From contig NC_090946.1 of the NCBI RefSeq assembly GCF_040807025.1, positions 4,754,001 through 4,818,000 of the forward strand: a stretch of DNA of 64,000 nucleotides. The letters are read 5' to 3'. This document shows, piece by piece, positions 35,901-47,620 of the stretch. The notes beneath the pieces were generated by a model. The model ran no database searches. It was not told the origin of the DNA and saw only the letters and a program-made list of their open reading frames with translations. The position numbers and the translations under genes are program-made. The stretch is from Struthio camelus (taxonomy: Eukaryota; Chordata; Aves; Struthioniformes; Struthionidae). Within the stretch, counting starts at the first letter, position 1. Each line of letters opens with the position of its first letter.

Positions 35901-37314
35901 GAAGCTCGTCCTTGGAGTAAACCGAGCAGTGAGAGTAGCCACTGTATCCACTTTGGCCATAATAAACATAAAACCCGTTCAGTGGAGTCAGATCTGAGGA
36001 TTCATAGAGACATCCACAGTCCGTGTGATTTCCCGGCACAGGCAAGGGAGGGAACTGCTGCACCGGAAAGGAAGGCTGATGAAATTCCTGTTTGGGAGTT
36101 GGAGATTTCTCTCCAGGTCTTCCATACTCTGGTTTCATGGAAGCTTGTCCACCCATAAGCAAAGGCAGTCTGTGGTAGAAACCCTCTGTGTTAGCATAGG
36201 AGTTGGACAGCGATTCGTACGGGATGGGTTCTGTTGTCCCATAGAGCCTAGAGGAGTCTTGCTGGTCTGCTTTCCCAAAAGCACCTAGAGCAAGTCCTCG
36301 CCAGCCATGCTGACCTTCCATTTTTAAACTAGACATTTCCTTTTTGGTTTTGACACAATTCTTCCTATTAGCTTTGGCCCATTTGAGCGCAGATTTTGAA
36401 CAGTGGTTCTCAGATTTGCCCTCGCCATCCGATTTAATCCTCTGCTTCAGAGGTTGGTCTTTCTCATGGGTCAGCTTCAGAAATGCCACCGCATTCAGAC
36501 TGGCCAGTCTCTTTGGGGTGGGGTGATAGGAGATGGCACCATCCTCCTTCTTTGTCCCATCATCAAAGACCTCATCCAGTGCGTGGTCACAGCTATTGCA
36601 TTTCTGACTGGGCTCATGCCGGTTCTTTCCTTTACCTGTTTTCACAGCATTTTTTTCTAACGCAGGCCAGTTGTCACTAACTTTGCAATGCAAGCTCTTA
36701 ACGGTACAGTCTCCACTGGCTTTGACAGGGTCCCTCCGAAAACGCCTGCCAGACAATAAACCATCATCCCGTTCAAAAAGCAGATTGTTCACTGCCTCTG
36801 CGTTCAGCGAGGCTAGTCGCCGCTTTCTGGGCTCTGAAGGAGCAGCATTGAGTTCTTGCTCTGACCCTGGATAAGTTATTGTGCACTTTTCCCCAGAGGA
36901 CTCGCTCTTTCCTACTGGCACAGACTGAACTTGTTCAGAGAAAAAGGCAGGTCCAAAACCCTCTATCCATCTGGGAAGGTCCTTTTTCCTACAACTCTGG
37001 CTCTCTTTCGACAAAGATCCGGCGACATCCTCTAGCCTGGTGAGGAGCACTTTGCAGGTTTTTTTGTTCACCGAAGGGAGCAGTCGTCTCCGCAGCGGGT
37101 ATGTCTTGCGAACTTCCTGCAGATTCTTGCCTTTGTTTGCCCCCACAAACCCACTCGGACAGTTTGGAGCCTCGGTGGTTTCTCCGTCTCTTTGCTCGCT
37201 ACAGTCTGCCTCGGTCCTATCCATCCTTCTGCGGCCCGTTGGTGATGAAGCTTGGCCAGCAGACCTAGCTGGATGTTTCAGAAGGAAAAGTTGTTTCTTC
37301 CGGGCATGCGTCAT
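23711..37314 (-). CDS. BAHD1: BAH domain-containing protein 1 (spliced coding region, span)
   Basis: Joined coding segments 37314-35679, 32840-32479, 30738-30579, 29627-29551, 27092-27001 and 23900-23711 give 838 residues (human 780). All borders are GT-AG and all phases match. BAHD1 is a nuclear, vertebrate heterochromatin protein. Its BAH domain reads H3K27me3, and it works with HDAC1/2-MIER and HP1/SETDB1-type partners to silence genes such as IGF2. Seen in the sequence: a basic N-terminus (MTHARKK); [12 protein letters not shown] and [14 protein letters not shown] at 69-98; a motif repeated at 164-172 ([13 protein letters not shown]) and 267-276 ([11 protein letters not shown]); a Pro/Tyr-rich middle; and the BAH domain from about 676 to 830. 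The cage residues corresponding to human Y645, W667 and Y669 are Y706, W728 and Y730. The start is the ATG 17 bases inside exon 2, matching the mammalian MTHTRRK start. An additional 81-base cassette (33003-32923) may be included. Confidence 0.96.
23901..27000 (-). other. BAHD1: BAHD1 intron (last)
   Basis: About 3.1 kb between the donor CTGCAG|GTAGGT at 27001/27000 and the acceptor at 23901. Contains no recognised exon, RNA or repeat; a short AAAC-type tract occurs near 25708-25736. Confidence 0.8.
27001..27092 (-). CDS. BAHD1: BAHD1 internal coding exon (BAH domain)
   Basis: 92 bases between acceptor ATCTTTCAG and donor CAG|GTAGGT. It encodes [20 protein letters not shown] followed by [10 protein letters not shown] and two bases of the next Arg codon, a highly conserved BAH-domain stretch. 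Confidence 0.96.
27093..29550 (-). other. BAHD1: BAHD1 intron
   Basis: About 2.5 kb, phase 0. Holds an 18-base T run on the plus strand at 28670-28687 and otherwise nothing recognised. Confidence 0.8.
28670..28687. repeat. Poly-T tract
   Basis: Eighteen consecutive T residues on the plus strand, within a BAHD1 intron. Confidence 0.9.
29551..29627 (-). CDS. BAHD1: BAHD1 internal coding exon (BAH aromatic cage)
   Basis: 77 bases between acceptor TTGCAG and donor CAG|GTGAGC. After completing a Gly codon it encodes [20 protein letters not shown] and PSMHQ. The W and second Y of LLWYY are two of the three aromatic residues that hold trimethyl-lysine in the human protein. Confidence 0.96.
29628..30578 (-). 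other. BAHD1: BAHD1 intron
   Basis: About 0.95 kb, phase 1, bounded by donor ACAG|GTACTA and acceptor TTGCAG. Contains an (AAT)n microsatellite at 30266-30294. Confidence 0.85.
30266..30294. repeat. (AAT)n microsatellite
   Basis: Interrupted AATAATAATAATAAT array of about 29 bases in a BAHD1 intron. Confidence 0.9.
30579..30738 (-). CDS. BAHD1: BAHD1 internal coding exon (start of BAH domain)
   Basis: 160 bases between acceptor ATACTGTAG and donor ACAG|GTACTA. It encodes [20 protein letters not shown], then [20 protein letters not shown] and [13 protein letters not shown]. This is the N-terminal half of the BAH fold; the Y of SMPYVAK aligns with human cage residue Y645. Confidence 0.96.
30739..32478 (-). 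other. BAHD1: BAHD1 intron
   Basis: About 1.7 kb, phase 0, from donor GTTGTG|GTAGGT to acceptor CTGTAG. No exon, RNA gene or repeat family recognised inside. Confidence 0.8.
32479..32840 (-). CDS. BAHD1: BAHD1 coding exon (Pro-rich linker before BAH domain)
   Basis: 362 bases between acceptor TTCTGTTAG and donor GTG|GTAGGT. It encodes a Pro/Ser-rich linker containing [20 protein letters not shown] and [19 protein letters not shown], then [14 protein letters not shown] and a basic [20 protein letters not shown]. The Pro-rich part is nearly identical to the mammalian protein. It is joined in phase 1 to the large exon (or to the cassette exon). Confidence 0.95.
32923..33003 (-). CDS. BAHD1: Candidate BAHD1 cassette exon (27 codons)
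   Basis: 81 bases preceded on the minus strand by the acceptor ATCTTTGCTTTTAG and followed by the donor CCAG|GTGAAAGC. Both ends are phase 1, the same phase as the junction it would interrupt, so including it keeps the frame. It adds 27 residues reading [20 protein letters not shown] then NAIKRIP. As I recall the human protein, it reads PFAAEGC straight across this point, so the exon would be additional. Only 82 bases separate it from the next exon. No transcript evidence is available here. Confidence 0.4.
33004..35678 (-). other. BAHD1: BAHD1 intron after the large exon
   Basis: About 2.7 kb beginning with donor GCAG|GTAAGGTG at 35679/35678. If the cassette is skipped, the intron extends to 32841. 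No recognised repeat family or RNA inside. Confidence 0.75.
35679..37314 (-). CDS. BAHD1: BAHD1 large coding exon (residues 1-545)
   Basis: 1636 coding bases, 545 codons plus one base. The acceptor TTGTTCTCAG lies at 37332; 17 bases of 5' UTR precede ATG at 37314. It encodes the N-terminal two thirds of BAHD1: basic segments, the repeated KR(R)LASLNA motif, then [43 protein letters not shown] and a Tyr/Gly/Ser-rich stretch [16 protein letters not shown], ending YPYKMPFAA. In mammals this segment carries the partner-binding Pro-rich region, and no enzyme domain is present. The exon is intact with no in-frame stop. Confidence 0.97.
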
Positions 37315-38733
37315 AGGATCAATGTCCAATCCTGAGAACAAACAGAAGAAATAATCTATTAATATCGCTGAAAGGGACTCATTTCCTCACAATGCACCAA
37401 CTGCCAATTAGGAAATATTTGGGGAAGCTTGTTTCTATACACAGTAGAGCCTTTTTGGGTGACAGCCAGTTAAGCCAATTAAGAGACAGGATGCGATGAG
37501 ATGCAATATTGAACCATAGAACACAATAGTAATTAAAGGCAAGGCGGTGAAAAAGTGCCAAGGAGCTAGGAAAACCAAGGTATGGCCAGAGAGCTATTAT
37601 GCACAGCCACAAGCCCAAGTACATTCCCTGTCCCACTGATCCTGCTTCTAACACGTTAGCAATTTTCATCAAATCTACTAAAGCTGATCTGAATGCTGCT
37701 CAACAGCACGTGGCAGACATAAATGCCAGGTATCTGACTACTTGCAGGTTGCTACAGGCAGCCTGTTTCATTGTCATTTTCTGAAACAATTAAACAAAAG
37801 AAAACCAGCAGTCTACCTACTCATGCGAAAAGTAAGCTTTATCTATTGAACAGAGATCTGCCAGCATTAATAAATTAAATATATGCAAATCGTTATACAG
37901 GTTAGAACCTAGCTACATGTTGTTGTCGTTCCCTACAGTTGCATCTATGAAAGCCATGGACATTAAACAATCCAGTTATCAAGCTGTTCAGCTGGCAGGC
38001 TTGAAGAGCTACCCCAGGCCCTCAAAATGCATTTATAGGAGAAAAAGAATTACTCAGCCACGTATCATTTCTGAGTTTTCAGCTAGATGGTACATCAAGC
38101 CCCTGTTCAAAAGTCTAACATATAAGAAGGAAGAGAAAAAGAGCTGCACAGGGAACGAGAGCTGCTCCTCTCAAGGTACGGCTGAGTTGCGCAGCACCCA
38201 AATGAAATGCCAATAAGCCTGACTTCTTTGGCACATGTGGGTTTTCCAAGCCAAAGTTACAGAAATGGACCGGCTCTGGCCAGATCAAGAATATGAACTT
38301 ACTACTAAGGGGCCTCTAAGTAAGCGCTGCTGGAGGAACGGCACCATCTGGACAGTCCCTTCAGCCACATGCTGACCTCCTGAGTTATCCACCAACCTAA
38401 GCCTGCATTTTTTTCTCCTGTTCCATTTTTTAGCAGAAGGGTGACCGTGCCTTCACACTCCTGCATTTCAAATTCGGCAAGCAACCTGTAGAAGGGCTCG
38501 GGGCAGCTATTTGAGAAATTAAAACAATTTTGCAGTCTGAAAGAGTACACATTTACAGGAGCAGCTGTGTATTTATTTAATGCTGAGAAAGGACACATGT
38601 AGGCAACACGAACCTATAAACAATTTAAAAAACCCTAACTTTTTGAGTTATATCAAAATAGCTGCAATTAAGCCTATATTTGAGCACAGGAAAGGGTGAC
38701 TCCCTGCATTTAATGACATTTTGAAATAGTCAG

Positions 38734-38753
38734 ATTCCTGACTATTCCTGACT
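38734..38753. repeat. 10-bp tandem duplication
   Basis: ATTCCTGACT occurs twice in direct succession in BAHD1 intron 1. Confidence 0.8.
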
Positions 38754-38963
38754 GAAAGCATCAGTCTTGATATTAGCATCAACCTAAGAGTGAGCCAATC
38801 TTTCCTGTGTCAGATATTTGAAGGGAACACCTCACAATTGACACTACGATCAACGCTGCTCTGCTACTTTGGATGCTCATAATTAAAGCTACTGCTTTTG
38901 CAGTGATTAGAACAAAGCTACGAAATTACAAGAACAGTTCATTTGATACGGCTTAATCAAGCT

Positions 38964-38978
38964 GATAATTAGATTATC
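38964..38978. promoter_or_regulatory. Palindromic GATA-type site (candidate)
   Basis: GATAAT-TAG-ATTATC has perfect 6-base arms and contains two inverted GATA cores. It lies inside an AT-rich stretch with several TAAT homeodomain-type cores (about 38940-39010). Regulatory role is a guess from sequence pattern only. Confidence 0.25.
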
Positions 38979-41114
38979 TATTTGAAATAAGCCCAGTGCA
39001 TTTTAATTGACTTGCTTATATATGCATTAACTACAAGAAAACTAGAAGTTGAAAGGCACGGTGGTTTGCACATTGCTTTTCCAGATGCGAGACTCTTCAG
39101 AATTTCTTGGCGTAGCAGACCTTATTACACCCCAATACGCACAGGATAACTGCTGGGGCTAGCACCCAAACCAGAGTGCTCTGCGGGGAGCAAGCCTTCC
39201 CGTATATCTGTGTTGTTCTGAGGAGCAACGCAGAGCTTCCAGAAATTAGGAGGATGGTTTTCAGTTCAGACAGATAAGTTTCCCCTGGCCAAAACACCAG
39301 CACTGTCCTCACACAGAGAGCCCAATGAACTTACACGTACAACCTTTGGATTTAGGCAAGAGGACTTCTATTCAAAAGGGAACGAAGCAAAGGTGGTGGT
39401 GGGCCATGGCAATGGTAGACCAGACACCTTATATAACCTACCTGAGAAGGATCAGTTCTACCAGGTTATGTGGACCGTTGGTTTTTGGCAACTCTCCGAT
39501 CCTGCTCTCTGTCGGCCCCATTAAGAGGCAGAAATGCTCAGCGGTGTTGGGGGGGGATTAAACACTCAACCACCATGGTTGTCCAGAGGAAACTACTTCT
39601 GGCCTCAGCTGTGCCTTTCTCCTCTAGCTCTCACCACTCTTCTGAAAGACACTGATCTTCTGGCCACTCACTACACATCCTTCACTTACCTGGGTTTATG
39701 ATATGTTGGTATCGGAATGAGTTAGAATAGCTATTAAAAAGTTAATTGGATACTTTAGATGTGACATTGGATTCCCTCCCCCCGGCCCCTTTGTGCCCAC
39801 CTGAGTGGACAATCATACCAAAACTGCTCTAAAGTTGGAAGAAAAAAAAAAGAAAAAAGGCCGGTACAGATTGAAGGAAAGGGATTAACAGCACAGCAAG
39901 TGTCTTCCCTGTTTGACCCTATGGGGAATGCCAAGGCAAACAAGGCTTTAAATAAAATACCTTTTCTGGAAACTAAATGTAGGAACGCTTTAAGTCATAA
40001 AACCCCAGATGACAACTGATACCTTTCAAAGAGCGTTTCTTAGAACTGCAAAGGAAAAAGAAAAAAAAAGCCTCCAAGCCCTGGATTTAAGGTCTGCAGT
40101 CTAGCACAGGACAGGTAGGAATTCCTTGCCATGCTGGAATGGATTTACAACCAATACCTGAAAACAGCTTTCATCCCTGACAGACTGCAACCTGGAGTGT
40201 GAAGATAAACACTTGAGTTTAACATGCAAAGATGACAATAGAGATCTCTAGGCAAAAAAAAAAAAAAAGCATTAAAAAGAAAGAGCAATTCATTTGGAGA
40301 GTTTCAGTCGTGTAAACCCTTTGATACGATGAGTCTTAGGCACAGTAGTAGTCGAGCAATCATGGGCAGCTGCTTTACTTTTATTAAAAGTAGGTTATGT
40401 CTGCATGTATCTCCTCTTCCTGTCATCTGGTCTCTTGAAGCTTTCTCTCCCATATTCAGATGTTAGCTTTGCTCATACAAAGCACTTACCTAGAGATGGA
40501 GAACTAAACAGCCACAAATTTGTAGAAAGCCAAAAGAAACCACACACATTCTGGCATTAGAGCCAAGCAAATCCTTTAAGTGCCAGCAAAGAAAACATCA
40601 GCTTCATCCAGTAACAATTTTGCAGTATTTTAAACCCTGTGAAGTCTGGCTTCATAGAAGGAACACAGGACAACACACAGAAACTGAAGTAACTTTAAGT
40701 AATGTCAATTTCTATATTTGTGCTCTCAAAAGTTCGCATTACAAGTTCTTCCACTAAACAACATCTCGGCCACGTTTTTCCCCAAGCCGCTCAAGCATTT
40801 GGTTTGGAAACAACAAGCAGATCATCTTGCTAGATCCTACTCCCCTAAAAAACTGAAGCCGGAAGATAGGTGAATTCTGTTCACCATCAAAGCACAATCC
40901 CATCCCAGTTGCTCTGTGCTAGCTCAAGAACATCGGTAGAAATAAACTGATTTTGAAGTCTAAGTGGGTTAGTTATGCCACAGTGTTGTGGGTAGGAAGG
41001 TTCAGTTCCTACATACAGAACTTCCCCATTTTATCATCACGGTAAAAAACTGCCACAGTCAGCGGACCAATTTGCAGAAGCTAGAGCTTTCTTTTTCTTC
41101 CAAGTTTCCCTCCT

Positions 41115-41127
41115 CCCCCCCCCCCCC
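41115..41127. repeat. Poly-C tract
   Basis: Thirteen consecutive C residues in BAHD1 intron 1. Confidence 0.85.
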
Positions 41128-42023
41128 GAAATAATCTGATGGAAGTGGGCACAATGAGGTTTATCATTCGGTAATGAATCTTGTTATTCCAGGGCAGCTC
41201 CGGGGCCATGTGCAGTGTTAATTTATTACAAGTCATCCTGACCTGGGGGGAGGAGAAAAATCCATAGATGGCTCCATATTCCACCAAAGCCAACTGCAAC
41301 ATCATAGATCCTTTCTTACCAGCTTGCTCCATCAAATCCAAGCCAGCTGTAGCACACTGCAGTACCAAGAAATTGTTTCACGCCAAACTCTCTTGTATTA
41401 CACAGGTTGCATTACTCTATGCATTTTCTTTCTCATTCCCTTGCATAGAACAGCTGAACCACTGGCTTACCCGTAATCTATTGTTCCTGTCTTTTCCCCC
41501 AGCATCATTCACAGGCAGAGCTTCCAAATGTTACTCAAAAACCAAACAGCTGCCAGTCAAGCAAATCACAACTTCAAATCGGAGTCGTGCAAAGTTTACC
41601 AAGACATTCACGGCCTCCTTTCAGGAGGGAAAGAAGAACACCAAGGCCGCTTGTTCTCCTTCCGCTTACGTATCGCTAAGCTTCACAAAGCCAGGAATAA
41701 ACTTGTGGGCACAGTCGGGTTTTGAGGTCTCAAAGAAACCTCGATATAACCTGAAGAGCTGAAAGTTAAGATGCTTCAGCTGGAACAACCCATTTAACTG
41801 CTCACAGCAGAGGAGCTGGATTAACAGTGAGAAAGGATTTCGATATAGCTCTGTTAGGAGTGAGATGAGCTCCACGCTGCGGCTTGGTCTACCCAGCTGC
41901 GTTCAGAGCCCAGCGGGCGTTTCAAAGCTAGTTGAAACCACTGACTTCTTCCTCAGACTGGCCCAATTTTAAAGAATTATCTGGACATCTGTTGAACCCA
42001 AACCAGAACCTGGTGCAGAGGGG

Positions 42024-42042
42024 AAAAAAAAAAAAAAAAAAA
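42024..42042. repeat. Poly-A tract
   Basis: Nineteen consecutive A residues on the plus strand in BAHD1 intron 1, without a recognisable retroelement body beside it. Confidence 0.9.
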
Positions 42043-43881
42043 TCACACAACGTACTGGTCCAATTCCCTGCTAGAATAAAACTACTACGCAAACAGCAAA
42101 ATCAGAAGAGAGTTGACGCCTCATTAGCAGGAGAATAAGCAAGTGTGTTAACAGCTGCATCTTCTGTAATCATGCAGCTGCAGCATCTGTCTCCTCCTCT
42201 CTCTCACTTGATTGCAAGTGAAATTAGAAGAAACTAGTCTGGGACTACCCACTCAAGCCCCATTTCCTCTCTAAAGTTTTACTACAGTGGTGCACTCGTT
42301 CCAAGGAGACAACGCCAAAAGCGAGGAGTTTTAAAAGCTTTTAAAGCTAGAAAGCCATTTGGCACATCAGTAATACACAAAGAGTTACGACAACGCGACT
42401 CTTCCGTTTCTGTGCACGGCGTTGTCTTGTCTGCTTTCGGGCCTCATCCGCTTGAAGAAATTATATCCATTTAAACCAGTGCAGCTTATGCTATGACAAC
42501 AGCCCTATAACTGCAAACATCTTGAGGATTGGCCCCTTCTCCCCCCTCACTGCTTTAAGAGAATCGAATGATCCTCGGTGCTATAAAGCACATGTTATGT
42601 GAAGAAAGTCTCCTAGGAGCTCTTGGGAAGCATGGTAAAGCACAGGAGCATCAGGTATCCCAGGCTGAATTACCTAAACACCAGGAGAGTCCCACGAGCG
42701 GAAGAGTCGTTTCAATCTCTAACACTCAGCCAAATTACTATTGTTGCGGGCTGCAATTCGTCTTCCCATGGTCCAGCCCCAATTTTTCTCCAGAGCCCCA
42801 TCAACAGCTCAATCATCCACATCCTCCAGAGAAAACCGTTTGTACAGAGCTCATTATACTGCAGAAAAAGCTCGTTTTTCTGTCTCATCGACACAGCCCT
42901 AATCATTTGCCAGCACCTTTTCAAAACCATGTGAACACTGTCCTGCAGGACCCAGCCCGCATTTCCTTAGCTTCAGAAAGGCATGGAAAAAAAGAGATCT
43001 GGAGCTATTCTAACTCTTGCACAGTCAAGAGAGGATATCTGGAAATCGTATGGGGCTGAGTGCTGCTCACTCGACTCCCTGGTCCTGTACCAGTAATTAT
43101 AACTTCATTGTGCAAGGCTGTGCCCCAGCCACATAGCTATGAGTGTCATAAAACCTGTGTGGCCCATGATAAATTGCAGCATTTGAAGAGCTGCAATTAT
43201 AATCTGATGCTTGGAAAAGACTGCCCTACCGGTCTGAAAGCGATGACGGGCTGCAAATGAAACATGCTGGGGTGCAGCCCATACTTGCACAGCTGACCAC
43301 TTGCATAAACACAAGCTGGAGCAGCAAACACCCCGGCAGAGGAGTTGCATGGCTGATTTCTTGGGAGGGCCTGTCCCATCCTCGCCTATCTGCTTTGAGA
43401 TCTTGCCTAGTGGCAGTGCTCCGAAACGCTCCGCAGGGAAGCCAAAATTAAATTTCTCTGGCTGTTCGCACGCACTCTGCAGCCTCAGCAAGCAGGGCTT
43501 GTGAGAAAAAAAGAAAGCAAAAGACGAAAATCACTGCTGCCCCACTGCTGCTTGACCAGGCAGCATGCATTACTAGCACTGCGATACAGTTTGCCTGCCC
43601 TGGGGAAAGCAGCCCTTTCACATTCTCAAATGCTGGAATTCAAATCCCCTGGCCAAAGCAATTTGGGAAGTCCAAACAGGCAGGCTGTGCTAGCAGGGAA
43701 GGTATTTCACATCTGCTGCATCTCCTCTGCTATCGCTAATGGCTACAGCCCTGGTACTAGCTAGCAGCAACATGCAAGCTCAGGCTACAATAGCTGCGTT
43801 TCGTTCCCACTGTTTTGGGGAGGTTTGGATTTGGACCTTTATGCCTCCGCTTCTGCCCAAAGGCGCACACTGTCTGAGAGG

Positions 43882-43909
43882 AAAAATAAAATAAAATAAA
43901 ATAATAAAA
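43882..43909. repeat. (AAAAT)n microsatellite
   Basis: Array of AAAAT/AAAT units, about 28 bases, in BAHD1 intron 1. Confidence 0.85.
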
Positions 43910-46256
43910 ACAATCAAGAACTATTCAGTTAGCTTGACTTGCAAAATAAGCTTTTCTGTATGCAAGCAGAATTAAACAGTTTACTCCGAAGCAGTTGGGA
44001 AGAGTCAGTTCTTTTAAATATCAATGGAAAAGAATTAGATACTGCAGCAACAGTATCACAGGTTTGGGGAAGATGAAAGTGTTTCAGCTTGAAACTGATT
44101 AAGCTGAATCGTAGCAGCTTGAAATTGAGGACAAGTTTCTCTATTCGGGCAACTATTGTAATATCTGCAGGAGGGGAAAAAGTTCTTTTCAGAAACGCAC
44201 TGTCTTTCCTTTCCTCGTTACGCATGGTGTAAAGCAGTAGTCCTGTATTTTGTTTTCTGCGAAAGGCTACCACTCATGCTGAAGAATACGCAGTAAATAC
44301 TATAGCAAGGAATAAAGGTGGGATGTAAAAATATAAAATTTGGGCAACTCAAACTTTGGTCACCAAAACCAGACTGATGTTTATGAACGCTAAGCCTTCA
44401 CCGAACACCTCTTCCTACAAGCATGACCAATCCTTGCAAAACCACTTCCTACGGCCTACAGGAGTGAAAGATTTCTAGCCCAAACAGTTGCTGCAAGCCT
44501 TTTAGTTGTGACCTGAACGTTCAGCAACGTTTCCCCCACCTCTGCGGAAGGTTTCGCTGCCTCTGCGCCGTCCGCGGCCTTGCCCAAGCAGCAAAGGGAA
44601 ATCAGTCCCGGCGAGTGCAGCGCTCTAGGGGCAACGGCACAGCCACGCTTTTGTACCCTCTCTTCCAAGGAAGGAGGCAAAAAACCACACGATTATCCGC
44701 AAGAAAAGTCACCCTCGCTCCCTCCTCGCCTCCCCTAAATCAAGTCCAACACATGAAAACTGCAAATAATCGGAGATCAGGCTTTTGCTCCATCCCCTTC
44801 GTTTGCTCCGAGATGCACAAAGTGACTAGCTGCCCTCACTCAACGGGGACGTTTCTCTTGCCTTTCCACCTGTTCGAAAGGGCGCATCAAGGCGAGAATG
44901 AAGATTCGAGCTAGCCTTTAGGGTGCTACGACATAAAGCAGTTCCCGGTCGACGTTCCCACTCTGCATCCGCTGCTCAGGCGTCCTACGAGATGGCCTCT
45001 CGACTGCACCTGCAGCAACCCAGAGTCACCCCAAAACTCAAGGCCAGCAGCCACCAGCTTTGGACGCCCCTGCCAGCAAAAACGACATTCCCACAGCGGC
45101 CAGTATCACCGAGCCCAAGACTGTTCCTTCTTGCCTTTTTCGCGCTTTGGCGTTTCCATTCTGCACGCAGCAAGGCAGACTGGCGATGAGTCAGCATCCC
45201 ACACGATTCCCGTTCCTACACTGAATGCTGGCCATTCGGGCCGCTGTCCCCCGGGCAAAAACCAGTACACGGCCATGTCGTAAGATGATCATACAAGCAA
45301 AGGCGCGTGCAGAAAACCATCCCCTTGCCCAAACAGAAACCAGCTCTTTGCTGGTGCAAACACCATCATTATCGCCCCCAGTGCAGAGCTCACTCTTGCT
45401 TCTCACCTCTCAAAGCCAACTGGACAAAAAACAAGCGAGAACCACAAATGGTCCGAGCCAGCCATCCTGCTCAAATTAAAGCAAAGGCACCAACCACTTA
45501 AAAGCCAGCTGAAATCCCTGGCGTTTGCAGGTACAGGAGAGGAGCACCTGAAGGTGGGGCAGAAATTGGGCTCAACTTGTCTCAAGACTGACCCTTTTGC
45601 ACCAACATGCTCGAGCTAAAGAGACGGTTTGGCATTTGGCCTTAGCCATATCCTTCCTTGGCAAATCAGTGACTATCGTTTCCTTCCAGTCAAGACAGGT
45701 AGGCTACAGAAAGACGTGAGATGAGGGGAGCATTGTACAGGCAAGAGCAGCACCAGCTGCACCACCTGACACCGAGGAGAAAGTTTACAGATTATTATAG
45801 CAAAGTTATCAGTATTAAGCCCCTTTTCTGAGGGATATATTTGGATTTGACAAAGCTTAGCTCGGCCTTTCTATTTAAACCACTGACTTCTAACTGTGTA
45901 AATATCTGGCCGATACTCTTCCCCTCCCTCTCTGAAGTGTTCATACCAGGAGCCCTACACTAATTTTTCAAATCTTATTAAAAAAAAAAAAAAAGACATC
46001 CCTGTGACTGTCAGCAGCAAGCACTGCTACATATATAAGAGATATATTAAATATCACAGGATTCCCAAGGATTGCCTATTAGGACTTTAAACAGTCTCAG
46101 CACAAAGCTGCCTATGCGACAAGCTACGCTAACAACGCCCAGTAAGAAGCCTGTAAGCGGTCTGAAAAATCAAGTCAAAAATATTTCAGCATAGCTTTGA
46201 TAGTCGTGTTTTTTGAAGGAACACAAGCTTTGCCAATCAAGTTAATCAAGGTGTTT

Positions 46257-46297
46257 CTAAAAAATAAATAAATAAAAACAAAACAAAACAAAAAACC
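46257..46297. repeat. (AAAT)n/(AAAAC)n microsatellite
   Basis: AAATAAATAAAT followed by AAAACAAAACAAAACAAAAA, a compound low-complexity tract in intron 1. Confidence 0.85.
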
Positions 46298-47596
46298 CAA
46301 GCCCTGCTCATCTGATTTTCCATATATTCAAAATGCAAACGAAATTCCTTCACAGCAGAAGGCTGTCTGATAAAATATCAATCATACATCAGTTTGCTCA
46401 GAAAACGCTGGCACGACTCCTGGTTATAGGGACAAAACGGAATAACAAATCATTTCCTCAACTTTATTTTGAAGAACACAGTGCAAAAATTTCTCCTACA
46501 GTAAACATTAAAGCTTCCCTATATATTATAATCGCACCCTTCCACAGCCAGTTTACGATGGCACTCCAAGCAGCACAGCTTAAATAATGCAAGATGCACC
46601 ATGATGTCAGGCGTTACACGTGCATCCGCAAAGCCAAGCTGCCTTTAGGAATCCAAGGGCAGGTGCGTCCTTGCCAGCTCCTCTCCATTTTGCAAAGCTG
46701 TCGTTTGCCATCCTACGTCTGGATCTGGACTCTTTCTTTCTCTTCTCCCTGGGTAACTCTGCCTCCGCAAAGGTCTCTATTGAATCTCTTAACTCTTTTT
46801 AGTACAGGAGCTCTCAGGATGGCACACTTGAGATGCCAGGACCACATGCTACTACGAAATCAAAAGTTGCTTTAGGGAAGGAATTAAAGCAGCATGGAAA
46901 ACTCTCCAGAGAGCGAGGCATTCCTTCCATGCCATTTATTTAACTACTGAAAAATCTGATTCAAAAGGCAACTTTTCAGGAACGATTTTTGCCCCTCTCC
47001 CCTCCTTCAAATAACCTCAGCTCATTTGCAGACCTTCAGAGCATCCTTCAAAGCTGTCTGACAAGGAAGAGCCCCACCTCGGAGCCTCAGTCCTTTGCAC
47101 TGCAGCTCCAAGAATTGACACCAGTAGTTATAATTCCTGAGAGAAAAGGGCAGAAGAAAAACTGGATTTTAAAATTTAGGAGACTCGCGTGTTTATAACC
47201 TTGGCCTAAATGTATAGAAGTTTTAAACCCAAGTTGGGGGGAGAGCAGGAGGCTGTATATAAATAACAAGTTCATCTTATATTTTAGAGGATCCTTCCAT
47301 ACACAAGGTGCAACAGATGTTTCAAGAGAAAGTCAAGTTTATGCATCTTTATTCTCACTCTCCGACTGTCACTTGAAATACCAACACATTCCACACACTT
47401 ACCCAGCCTGAGTATACAGGTAACACATGAAGAGTCATGCTGAGCAGGTTTGCGCATAGAGAACTTTAACTTAAATTCTGGGCTGAAATTGAAGACGTTG
47501 ACAAAACTTTTCCATTCCCACTAGAACCCACATGACCAAACATTCACCTTCCCAGTATATCATAAATGGCACGGTAGTGCTGAAAGCTAAATGGAC

Positions 47597-47620
47597 CTAA
47601 ATCCGAAGCTAAATCCGAAG
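47597..47620. repeat. 12-bp tandem duplication
   Basis: CTAAATCCGAAG is repeated exactly twice in tandem. Confidence 0.85.

Noticed and set aside
35808-36158. Plus-strand frames across the BAHD1 large exon
   Set aside because: Shadows of the BAHD1 coding frame on the other strand.
37315-37341. BAHD1 start extended upstream (frame reads FSGLDIDP before the ATG)
   Set aside because: The extra codons cross the intron acceptor CTCAG; only 17 bases belong to exon 2 and there is no ATG among them.
41268-41762. 164-codon plus-strand frame in BAHD1 intron 1
   Set aside because: No domain; overlaps other equally open frames and ordinary intronic sequence.
42568-43059. 163-codon plus-strand frame in BAHD1 intron 1
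   Set aside because: No domain or splice context; composition like the surrounding intron.
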